A stretch of 64,000 bases of DNA from Rhizoctonia solani (Eukaryota; Basidiomycota; Agaricomycetes; Cantharellales; Ceratobasidiaceae), in contig NC_057377.1 in NCBI RefSeq assembly GCF_016906535.1, positions 62,001-126,000 on the forward strand, read 5' to 3'. Both the position numbers and the translations under genes were made by a program. Below are positions 54,717 through 64,000 of the stretch, piece after piece. Under the pieces are notes generated by a model. The model made no database searches. It saw only the letters and a program-made list of their open reading frames with translations, and had not been told where the DNA came from. Each line of letters opens with the position of its first letter. Position 1 is the first letter of the stretch.

Positions 54717-57700
54717 GTGAATTCTCCCCCCATCCCAGTTATGCAGCCCCAGCCAATCCCCATGCTGGACCTTTTCCCCCCCAAGCCCAAAGATATAGAC
54801 CATGATACAGAACTGTATCATTTGGAGCTCAAGACCATACCTGAACTCAACCTAACCCATATTTGGGAACAGGTCATGCAAGCACACAGCCCGCTCAACT
54901 TGGGAGATCAAGAGCTTTGCTCCAAAGGCTCTCATTCACACAGCACACATACCTCAAAGATGCAATTGGATTTGTTGGAGCTTGGAGGAAGTGACTTGGA
55001 TGAGTTGGCAGATGTGGACAACATGGAATACAACCCTGCAACATATGGATTACTGCCCAAATTGTTCATTCAGGAGCAATTGTTGGTCAAGGTTGCTAAA
55101 CTGGGTATGTATTTTGTTTGATTTGCTCTGCATTTATCTTATATGCGCTTCAGCTCAAACAACCATTGGCCCAGATGATCTAGATACCATCTGGGACTTT
55201 AATTTTTTTGTTAGGGAGAAGACTGCTGTACATACACATGAAGCAATGCAAAGAACTTACTGTTGGTCTGAAACCAAAACTAAAATCACAAGTCTTAAGT
55301 CTATTAGAACTTGGATGCTTGCGTTATTGGCACTGAAACCAGTTAAATACCACTGCTGCAAGAACTCATGCGTTTGCTACACAGGATATCTTGCCAATCT
55401 CAACAATTGCCCTTACTGTCATTCCCCTTGCCTTGACCCTTCTGGACGTCTGTATTCCATTTTCCAACATATTCCACTTATCCCCCAGCTGCAAGCACTC
55501 TTTTGGAACCAAGCAAGATTCTTAAAAATGCTATATTGGTCTGAATTCCAGCAGAGTGGAACACATGTCCGGGATGTATTTGATGCCATACTCTATGAAC
55601 TATTATGCACTACGCGTGTGGTTGTTGATGGAGTTGAACAGCCATACCAACATTTTGAGGACTTTTGAGAGCTTGCGCTGGCAATTGCACTGGATGGCAT
55701 GGGCCCATTTAAGTAACAAAATCATTCATGTTAGCCAATACTTATTATTATCTACAACTTCCCCCCTGAAATCCAAACACACCTCTCCAACATGATATGC
55801 ACCAGCATTATTCCTGGTCCCCACTCCCCCAAAGACCTCAACTCCTTCCTCCAGCTGCTAATCAACAAACTTGTGGAGCTGTCTCAAGGTGTTGAGGCCA
55901 TAGATGTGGTTAACAAAGAGGTTTTTGCTCTTTGTGCGCATATTCTTGCAGCGTTTGGAGACTTACCAGCAATTGCAAAATTGATGGAGTTTGTAGGCCA
56001 TAATGGCTGCTTCCCTTGTTGCTTATGCAAGATTATGAATATTCTTGGTTGCACAGCCAAGAATACATCCCATCTGTATTGCCCACTCTATTGTTCAGAC
56101 AACACTGGACTTGACCCCTACAAACTCCCACTCTGCACTCACAAGGAGTGCCTTAAAGATGGATACAATGTCCTCCAAGCTCCAAACAACACTGCACAGG
56201 CCAACTTAGCAACTGATTACAGCATCAAGGGTGTGACGTTGTTGGCTAAACTCTTGTCAATCTGGATCCCCAACTTTTTCCCTGTCAAAGCTATGCATCT
56301 TGTGTGGATAAACTTGATCCCTCAGCTTGCAGACTTATGGCACAAAAAATTCAATGGAATTGATTCTGGATTTGAGGATTACCTGATCAACATGCTTGTC
56401 TGGAATTCTATGGGGGACATGTGTGTTGATTCTTTGTGTTCAACACGTTCTTTTGGCTTTCCTATTCCTCATTTCAGAAATTGCTCACATTTTACTGCTG
56501 AATCTTGGTCTTGCTGAGCAACTCACATGACCCCAAACTTACTGCGCCATTGCTTTATGGACTCAAGGTATTATATTCATTTTGTTCATCTAGTCAACCT
56601 GATGAACAAATGCACCAACTGTCACAACTCAGCTTGGACCTATGGTACAAGGGGGCTTAAAGTCCGTGGCCCTATCACCAATGGACTATGAGACAGAGAG
56701 GGGCAACAAGGGCCCAGGAGGTATGTTTAAGGGCAGAGGGCAACAATGGCCTGGGTGATGATACTTAGTAAAGTGCACTATAGCCAACTAAGGGCTTGGG
56801 CAAAGGGATAGGTGAAAGCAGAGGATGAATTGACAAAGAGGTCAAGTCTTGCTGTTTAGCAGCAACTTGACCTGGCTTAAATACATGAGGAAAGCCACAT
56901 CAAAAACAACAGTACTAAATAACAAGTCATTTACAATTTCACATCATATATCAAATATGTCACGTGATCTTGATGAGTCATAAATATATACCAAAAAAGG
57001 AAACTGTCTCAAAAAAAAGATAGGAAATAGTAAAAATTCATGTCATGCCAATGAAGGTCATGACACCAACCACGCCATCAACTGCTCTGAGCTCCCAGTG
57101 ATTTGTCAAGGCTTCATTGAGTGGGTGGAGGATTTCAAACAGTAAGCAATGCTTGCATGTATATACATATTGGATGGTATATCAACTATGTAATAGGATC
57201 TACTACCAGCACAATCCAGAGCGCATACAAGTGTGTACAACAAATATACACTATTTGCTTCATATTGTGGACTCAATCAAGCGTCTTAGGCCCCTACCTG
57301 GCTACTGGGCATTCCCTATGGAGCAATACTGTAGCTTCATTGGGGCCTTGGTGAAAAGCCTGCAATTTCCTTACACAAACATTGCTTGGCGCATTTGCAA
57401 TGTTGCTCAGCTTTGTATCATTCACAAAATATACAACTTATGCAATATGATCAGCTTTGGGCAAACCCAAGCATCAACCAAGGAAGACTTGAAGACTGAG
57501 ATGAGGGAAGGTGATAAATTCAAAAACTGTATGTTTATCATTTATTGTTTCAATGTTAACTAATTATGTCTAGATCCCAACCAAATATTCCTAACCCCCA
57601 GGCCAAGGCACTCACTGTAACTCCTGAACTACGCGCACAGATCTCCAAGTACTTGGCAACCACCTATGAAGTACAAATTGGAAAGAAATTAGCTCTAGAG

Positions 57701-58221
57701 CTGATTCCCAATACACTCCAACAATGGGGCCAAATGCAAATCACCCAGGGAGGCAACTTGATTCAAGCACAAGGCTACCATAAGCTACAATGGGACAGCT
57801 GCAACACATCATTTGTTTGGGTATGTTTTAGTTTATATATATATTAATATTGACTCAATAAGTCTAGTATGAACTGCTGGCCAATCAACTTGCTCATCTT
57901 CCAAGAGCAACACCCAACTTTGTCCCAACTTCTTATTATGGTCAGCTTCAATATTTGTTTAAGTTGCCCCTAAAGCCCAAAAGTGTTGTCAATCTGTCAA
58001 AGGATGGATCCAAATATCTCATTCTTGCATTCATCTTGGAGGCACCAGTGGTTATTGAAAAAGCTTATGAATACAGGGTCACATGGTACAAGGGAAAGTT
58101 GGGAAGTGGGGAAGTGGTCAACGCCCTAACCATACAGTGTACTATTGGACAAATTCAAGACAACAAGCGTTGGTGGATCATTGATAGGAGTTTGGATTTG
58201 GCACACTTGGATTTTGTATGA
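54717..58221 (+). pseudogene. Plavaka-type (CACTA superfamily) transposase with in-frame stops
   Basis: Exon 1 (54717-55105) is followed by a 50-bp intron starting GTATGT. Next come a CxxC-rich region (CCKNSCVCYTGY, CPYCHSPC), then ALAIALDGMGPFK, NFPPEIQTH, IIPGPHSPKDLNSFL and a second Cys-rich block (GHNGCFPCCLCK), the usual Plavaka order. After repeat D come FIEWVEDFK, an intron, then HYLLHIVDSIK and YWAFPMEQYC. Stops at 55668, 55713, 55734 and 56515 lie in the main frame and are explained by C-to-T type changes. The 3' region (57566-58221) continues as exon-like blocks. The protein would cut and move the element. This copy is inactive. Confidence 0.85.
56620..57065 (-). mobile_element. Repeat D, copy 2, inserted in Plavaka transposase
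   Basis: The 446-bp repeat runs TGTCACAACTC to AGGTCATGACA. It is flanked by the perfect duplication CCAAC (56615-56619 and 57066-57070). Removing it restores the transposase frame across NKCTNHAINC. Confidence 0.92.
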
Positions 58222-58261
58222 GGTATATAATTGGTATTAATATGATTTTGACCTAGTTTAC

Positions 58262-58651
58262 ACTTGCTACGCGCTGGATGAGCAATCGCCTGGAAATCCG
58301 ACCCTAATTCACGCATCCGACCCCAGTGCTCAAATCCGAACCCCTCAAATAAGCCCGACCCCCGACGCAGAATGTAAATCCGACCCCCGGCCACGAATCC
58401 GGCCTCTCCGAAAATGTCCGACCCCTAACAAACCCAAGAACCCGACCCCCGAGCAGAAATCCAACCCCTCGAGAAATTCCGACCCCTGGGGATTACAGAC
58501 ATCCGACCCTCGAGAAAAAGTCCGACCCTTGAGGGGGTTCGGACTTAAAAAGCCGAACCCCAGCCGAAATAACCCCCCGGCGCCGGGGTCCGGTTTTTCC
58601 TAGTGTCCGACCCCCAGGGTCGAACTCTCCGTACCTTTTGGGTACACGGTG
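58262..58651 (+). repeat. TCCGACCCC motif array 1 with CACGGTG terminus
   Basis: About fifteen copies of TCCGACCCC or close variants occur at irregular 15-30 bp intervals, all on the plus strand. The array ends in CCAGGGTCGAACTCTCCGTACCTTTTGGGTACACGGTG. It lies just after the Plavaka transposase, which is the expected place for a subterminal repeat region and terminal repeat. Confidence 0.75.
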
Positions 58652-59044
58652 CTATGGTATACATCAGGTAAGCAAAAGACCGAGTCAGACCCTCAATCAT
58701 CACACGGTTGCCCTGAATCAACCCCACCTGATCCCAGCTTGTGAACCTTATTCCGCGAGGCGAGCCAAGTGCAAATCGCCCACCCTCGGCCTCAGACGCA
58801 ACACTACCACACATACTTCGAGGCTCATAGATAGGTGATGTAATCCACATGTCTATTTAATCTGACATGGTTTTAGTGATTATTTTTGATGAGCAATGGG
58901 TATACATCATTTTGCTATCTAGATACTCGCACAAATACATATGTCATTGGCTAATTGGTGTACGTAGGACTTTCATAGGACCAAGGTATGTCCTAATCGC
59001 TTGCCTTATGTAACTAATACATGCAATACGCAATTGCTTTGTGT
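58652..59044. other. Spacer between motif arrays
   Basis: The sequence has normal composition with no supported gene. Short frames on both strands lack motifs. Confidence 0.4.
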
Positions 59045-59519
59045 CAGAGAGTCCGACTGACGGCTCCCGACTGGGTTCCCGACCCCTGCCAACACCTACT
59101 GAAATAGCCGAACCTTGAAAAATCCAACCTACGGAAATATTCCGACCCCCCGAAGACGACAAAGGTCCGACCCCTGGGAAAGTCCGCCCCCCCCCCCAGG
59201 CCAAAAGTCCGACCCCGGGACATTGCAAGAGTCCAACCCCCAGGTGAAAGTCCGGCCCCTAAGCAAAGACCAACCCCCAGGCAAAGACCAACCCTTGAGC
59301 GGAGATCCGACCCCGGAGGACGACAGAAATCCGACCCTCTAATGGAAATCCGACCCCGGCGAGAGTCCGACCCCAGAAGAAGACAAGGATCCGGACCCCA
59401 CCAGAGGCCGGACTTTCACATCCGTACCCCGACCGTGCATACCTACCTCCGGTAGGGTACGGATTCCCGGGCATCCGACCCCCAGGGTCGGACTATCCGT
59501 AACTTTTGGGTACACGGTG
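59045..59519 (+). repeat. TCCGACCCC motif array 2 with CACGGTG terminus
   Basis: This is a second array in the same orientation, with motif variants spaced irregularly. It ends in CCCAGGGTCGGACTATCCGTAACTTTTGGGTACACGGTG. The last 40 bp closely match the end of array 1. Confidence 0.78.
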
Positions 59520-59633
59520 TTTATTTATTTCTTACATATCTTGTTACATATTGATTCCTATCATATCCATCCATGTGCGGTTCTCTGCCACCCCAAGCCC
59601 ACGGTTGCAGTCTTGGGTGACCTGGCCAATGCC

Positions 59634-60497
59634 CTAGGCCGCCTGGGGGCGGACATGGGCTCCCTCTTTTGTATCCTGTACAGAACCCACATCACTTACA
59701 TAGTGACCAGAGCATGGGTCAAGTTGCTTGTCTGTCGCCTCTAAAGACGTTGTGATGAGTGCAAGTATGTTTGCATCATCAATAAGTGACATATCAGGCT
59801 GACCGCCACTACGGATCAAATCTTCAAGTGTGTCCTCATCGACCCCAGCAAAAGGAATTTGGCCGGTATATATCTCCCAAATGGTTATTCCAAGCGAATA
59901 TAAATCTTCAGCCACAGTCAATGGTCTGGGATTGCCGCTAAGCAAGGCTGGGGCCGCATATTGCGGTGTAAAACCTCGTGGAAGCATGCTGCTACCTTTC
60001 TTAGTCGCTTCTGCAAAGTCACAAAAGCGGAGAGACCCATCAGAGCAGCGCAAGATATTGGATGGTTTTATGTCGCCATGAATCAGGCCCTTTGAATGAG
60101 TATATGATACTAGCAAGCATGTCTTGGCTATCAGCTCCAGCCTCTCTTGTCGAGTAAGCTGTGGGCATATTGTTTGAGTCCCGAACTGGCCAGCTGATTC
60201 CGTAATAGTCTTTTCGCGCGGAGTAATGAACCCGCAGATTGTACCGCGGTCGAATACCCTGCCTAGGGGAATGACTGAGCAATCCTCCGCGAGGAGCATC
60301 ATCCGTAGCTCGTGCGCCACGAGAGAAGAGCGCCCCGGGACTAACTTGACGAAATAGGTGTTATGAAGGATTCCAAAGCTACGTTCGGAGGAAACGAACA
60401 ACGGCTGGAGGCCGGAGAGCTCGGTGAGGTTCTTGTCCATTGGCCAAGCGCCAGCGGGGTCCTCGATGGATCGTTTGGGCGGAGGGGGCTCAGACAT
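59634..60497 (-). CDS. Divergent protein-kinase-domain protein
   Basis: This 287-codon frame with an ATG at 60497 encodes a single kinase-like domain. The catalytic loop reads HGDIKPSNIL (residues 140-149), so the catalytic Asp142 and Asn147 are present but the usual Arg is Gly. The metal-binding motif reads DFA (160-162) in place of DFG, and the APE motif reads APA (182-184). DLYSLGITIWEIYTG (198-212) matches subdomain IX. No clear glycine loop is visible. Lys51 and Glu63 may serve as the usual Lys-Glu pair. The frame is open and CpG-rich, so the gene is probably alive. Whether it phosphorylates is uncertain. Introns are not needed. Confidence 0.82.
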   Translation of the reverse strand: MSEPPPPKRSIEDPAGAWPMDKNLTELSGLQPLFVSSERSFGILHNTYFVKLVPGRSSLVAHELRMMLLAEDCSVIPLGRVFDRGTICGFITPREKTITESAGQFGTQTICPQLTRQERLELIAKTCLLVSYTHSKGLIHGDIKPSNILRCSDGSLRFCDFAEATKKGSSMLPRGFTPQYAAPALLSGNPRPLTVAEDLYSLGITIWEIYTGQIPFAGVDEDTLEDLIRSGGQPDMSLIDDANILALITTSLEATDKQLDPCSGHYVSDVGSVQDTKEGAHVRPQAA

Positions 60498-60659
60498 TGA
60501 TGAAGCCTCGACTGATCGTCTGGTTAGTTCAATTTCAGCTCATGGGACCAAAATTGCTCCAGCACCGTACCGGTTCTTTTTACAGTATCAGTAAAGAAAC
60601 ACAAGTAGCGTTGTTGCTGGTCTGCAATAGGGTGTAGTTAAAAACTCCAGAAAGGTTTA

Positions 60660-61745
60660 TCACACGTTTCTAACATCACGTGTTTGTAATTTCTTTTTAA
60701 AAAAAAACATTTCCATATAAAAACAATACGGGAGCTACATGCGAACTAGGCAAACCGCTCACAGAACCGGAACCAAACCATGAGAGCTACAACACACGGC
60801 ACAGAGCAGAGAGGCACGAGAAAGAAACAGAGGAGAAGACGAGGAAACAAACGAGAACGTAGCACGGTCAGAGAAAGGAAAATTAAGGTTGCGTGGCGAC
60901 GTACAGGTGGCTTAAGGCCTAACTTGGGGTAGAGGCCGTAAGGGCGGGAGTGAAATGGCGGCCTTAGGGGCGTATCTACTACATTTTTTGAGCGGCTGCC
61001 TGCGGGCCTCCTCGTCTTCTGCCTATGCCCGTCCTGGCAATGAACTTTGCGACTGCTTGGAGACCTGCAAGGGAGCCAAACAGTGTGGGATCGTTAATGT
61101 TGGTGGAAAACTCACTAAGTATCCCCCTGTGTCCCGCCGTAGCGGGACAGGAGGTGGTTAAATGATAGATGGTCTCGTCCGATTCCCCGCAAGCGCACCT
61201 GGGGTCGACGTCATGGTGAAATTGAGCGTGGTATTCTCCGTAGTGGATCCGTGCCCTGTGAGGTATTGCACAAGGCGGCACTTGAGGTCCCTGCCTAAGT
61301 TGCTGGTATTGAATATCGGGTGTAGCTTGAGAGCAGGTGGGCGGGGGATGTAGTATCTCGAGTTGATTCTGGACTCTGAATGTTCACGCCATTCTTTTTT
61401 CCATGAACGTACGGTCTTGAGGGCTGCTTGTTCTCTCGCCCATGTGATTGTGCCATTGAATATTGGGATCGGAGTCACTCTAGCTCCTTCGTTAGCCAAT
61501 CGGTCCGCTCTTTCGTTGCCTTCGACTCTGTTGTGCCCGGGCGTCTAGGTGATGTGTATAGATCGTTCTGGATGTCCTTCGATGAATGCCTTGGCGGCAA
61601 GAACAAATACTCTGGACGCATATTGGCACGGGTGTCTGGAGAGGTCGGCTATAGTTTTTCACTGTCGGTAATAGTAATGCTGGCTGTCAGCCTCCATCGT
61701 CAGCCGATGACGCGCTTTGTACAAGCTCATTTGGACGCTGCATGA
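60660..61745 (-). pseudogene. LINE (non-LTR retrotransposon) 3' end: RNase H and zinc finger
   Basis: On the minus strand, a fragment with ITDSEK and TPGHNRVEGNERADRLANEGA (61690-61500) is the RNase H domain. A W-to-stop change precedes TPGH. The zinc-finger end CACGESDETIYHLTTSC follows (61190-61130). The frame changes between the two main blocks near 61280. The 3' untranslated part runs to an A-rich end near 60700 and resembles part of repeat A. The 5' end is missing, as is usual for LINE copies. Confidence 0.82.
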
Positions 61746-62077
61746 CAGCGTATTCGCGGCTTCCAATCAGCATTTTAAAATGCTTGATGCAAGCCGATTT
61801 TGTCCCTTTTAGCGTCCTCGATTTTCAGCGCCTGAGGCCCGCGTCATGATACGCTTGCTCACCGCGTATATTAAGCTCTAAGCAACCGTTTGAGAAATTG
61901 GGTAGATGCCGATCAGACGCTGTCCCAAAGGTAGTTTTCTCGCAATCAATATAGTATATGCATTATTTCGCTGTATATGGACTAATGATATTTTGGGCTA
62001 GCGCAATTGAAAAAGAAATGAAGAAAGAAAAAATTAGAGGGAATTGCGACCAATCATAATGGATGCGTAAATGCTGA
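61746..62077. other. Intergenic, CpG-rich
   Basis: No gene is supported between the LINE remnant and the stop codon of the next gene. Confidence 0.45.
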
Positions 62078-64000
62078 CTACTTCTTGGCCTTTTGCTTCC
62101 GATTCTGATAGAAAAGATATTAGTTTATTTGTGGGCGTTCACGTAGCAGAAAGATATATACCTTAGGCTTACTGGACTTGTTAGCTGACGCTATATCTGA
62201 CGCGGCTAGCCCATCGAGCTTGGCTAGCTTAGTGGTTGGCAGATGTACGGTAGCTGGACCGTAGCTAGCTGGCGCTAAGCACGGGTTATCACGTAGCCGA
62301 CTACTTTGCCGCAAGGGAGTTGAGGTGGCTGGATCCGGCTGCAACTAATATTGGTAAAATACTTGATACAGAAGCAACGTACTTACCGCATCAAGGTTCT
62401 TTTCGAGGGGGCGTCGTCCTGGGATTGTTGGCAGCCGCGCCTGAATAAACAGTGAGCGCAATTCACCTTAAGTAGACGGAATAAACGTACTCCCAGCACC
62501 ATTCGGGCCCTCTTGGGCAACAATTGATTAGTGGTACTAATAGATGGCGCTGACCCGGTGATTAGCTCATCTCCCCGTTTACGCTTGGTGTTCTTGATCT
62601 GCGGGCCAGTTGGTTGAGCGAGCCTTGACTTGGGGTCTATGGCGCTGGTGGGATCGGTTACGTTTTCAGCCAGAATGTCGCCGCTTGAATTGTGACCGGT
62701 AGTTGTACTAAACGTGTCGGCTTGGTTGCAACTTGCTTCCCTTTCTTCTTTTCTTTTCTTGCCTTCTTCTGCGCCTTGTTCTTTGCTAGTAACGCTAAAA
62801 CCATTATTTTGACCTCTTCGCTTACATCTTCACCCAAATAGATCTTGTTGCTGTCTGAATTGTCTTCCGAGTCGCCCGAGCTGCAACTCTGGCCATGAAA
62901 TGGCGTGACTAGAGGAGACGACATGTCAATATTGACCAGGACATGCACCTCTGCGGCTGAAAAAAGGTCCCCGGTCAGGCCCAAATGTCCCTGGGTTGGC
63001 CAGCTTGGGGATCCAATCACTGGAAGCAAGTCATTGGAAACCAGGTTAGAAACCATGGATGGGGGGGTTGAGATGATAGTAGAGCCTGAACTTGGGTTGG
63101 TGACCATATCCAGGGGCAGTGAAGCACACATAGAAGTAAGGGACCCAAGATGTTCATCTCCATCAGGTAAGTTGTTGTAATCATTGTATATAATAGCGTT
63201 GTCTTGACTTGAAGCCCCTTGCAGGCTTGTTCCAGCAACCACAACAGACAAATGTAGAGCTGCCTGCAACAGTAATTGTGGATCAGGGTCATGTGTTGCC
63301 TGTGGCTCAAGTGGCAAAAGCGCAGGCATGAGCATGGATGTGGACATGGACGCAGGCATGGGCATAGACCCAAGGTCAAGCCTAGGCCTTGGTTGCACAT
63401 GCACCTGCATTGGAGTAGGCCTTAGTGTGGGAGTGGGAGTGGGAGTGGGAGTGGGAGTGGGAGTGGGAGTGGGAGTGGGAGTGGGAGTGGGAGTGGGAGT
63501 GGGAGTGGGAGTGGGAGTGGGAGTGGGAGTGGGAGTGGGAGTGGGAGTGGGAGTGGGAGTGGGAGTGGGAGTGGGAGTGGGTGTGGGTGTGGGTGTGGGT
63601 GTGGGCACGGGTGTGGGTGCAGGTGTGGGCATGTGTGTCTGTGTCTGCATCTGCGTCTGCAATCCCAATGGGTTGGATTAGTGCCATCAGGATAATTTTA
63701 GTGGTAGATGAGTTGTTAACATACCCTTCTTGCCCTTTTGGATGCCCCAATTGTCCTGCTATCCCTACAAGCACTGTCAGAAGAGCTCTTAAGTACCATC
63801 CGAATCACTTGACAATACAGCCAATCTGGGTCAGAGGTGTTTTGGAGCTTGGGCCATTCCTCATTGAGCTAGAGAAGCAAGGTTCAGAACTCAAACAAAG
63901 TGAGAGATGGCACCCAATCTTTGAGATGGTCCTTGTAACAGCTCCTGGCAATTGTTTTGTCATACATTTGGAGACATCCAAGTTTTCCCCAATAATACAT
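62078..64000 (-). CDS. Multi-exon gene with Pro-Thr repeat and basic C-terminus (5' end outside window)
   Basis: Reading on the minus strand, exons are about 64000-63914, 63868-63724, 63655-62725, 62700-62513, 62441-62392, 62347-62162 and 62104-62078, ending NRKQKAKK. Intron borders GTATGT/TGCAG (63723-63656), GTAAGT/TTAG (62391-62348) and GTATAT/TCAG (62161-62105) are good. The third exon has a long Pro-Thr dipeptide run encoded by a hexanucleotide repeat, then Ser/Asp-rich and Lys-rich stretches. RQSSRLRDNP and KRKRGDE suggest a nuclear protein, but I recognise no domain. No stop interrupts this reading. The ATG at 63668 lies in an intron in this model. Confidence 0.6.
63427..63606 (+). repeat. 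Hexanucleotide repeat (GTGGGA)25 (GTGGGT)4
   Basis: Twenty-five perfect GTGGGA units (63427-63576) are followed by four GTGGGT units and variants. On the minus strand they encode alternating Pro and Thr. The plus-strand Val-Gly frame is a shadow. Confidence 0.95.

Noticed and set aside
63328..63681. Val-Gly repeat protein on the plus strand
   Set aside because: It is the opposite reading of the hexanucleotide repeat. The minus-strand frame fits a spliced gene model with good intron borders.

Overview
This window looks like a repeat-rich, heterochromatin-like stretch of a filamentous fungus, most likely a basidiomycete (Agaricomycetes; I suspect a Rhizoctonia/Ceratobasidium-type genome, but that is inference). 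The evidence is short GT-AG introns of about 45-70 bp, a Plavaka-type CACTA transposase, chromodomain Gypsy elements, a Tc1 element and a LINE remnant. From position 1 to about 58.2 kb the DNA is AT-leaning, poor in CpG and rich in TpG/CpA, and nearly every long reading frame is broken. From about 58.26 kb to 62.7 kb CpG is abundant and the genes look intact.

Layout. 1-1.7 kb holds fragments of three dispersed repeats (called B, A and E here). 1.74-4.05 kb is a minisatellite with an 83-bp unit and a palindrome in each unit. 4.1-13.7 kb is an old gene cluster: a sirtuin fragment and a very large multi-exon gene on the minus strand, and a divergent plus-strand gene with a ParB-like 'GQHR' segment. 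All are decayed and hit by insertions. 13.7-21.6 kb is repeat-rich and holds another interrupted multi-exon gene. 21.6-28.4 kb is a pile of chromodomain-Gypsy LTRs and internal pieces, including a non-canonical ORF downstream of the chromodomain. 28.5-33.7 kb has inverted copies of A and B and long LTRs. 33.7-35.4 kb is a Tc1 element with an uninterrupted transposase.

36.4-43.3 kb contains two gag-pol copies of a second Gypsy family. 43.5-43.9 kb is a short fragment resembling the Rep protein of CRESS-DNA viruses. 45.4-52.2 kb is a nearly full chromodomain Gypsy on the minus strand, invaded by at least three other elements with target duplications on two of them. 52.2-54.0 kb is a seven-exon gene truncated by that element. 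54.7-58.2 kb is a Plavaka transposase with in-frame stops, followed by two arrays of a TCCGACCCC motif that end in a CACCGTGTACCC-like terminus. A divergent protein-kinase gene, a LINE remnant and the 3' part of a Pro-Thr-repeat gene complete the window.

How the parts relate. The window is mainly a record of nested transposition. Several repeat families share TGTCAT-type termini and 5-bp target duplications, including a 173-bp element that carries tRNA-like A and B boxes. When these insertions are removed on paper, host and element reading frames rejoin cleanly in several places. That gives a relative order of events.
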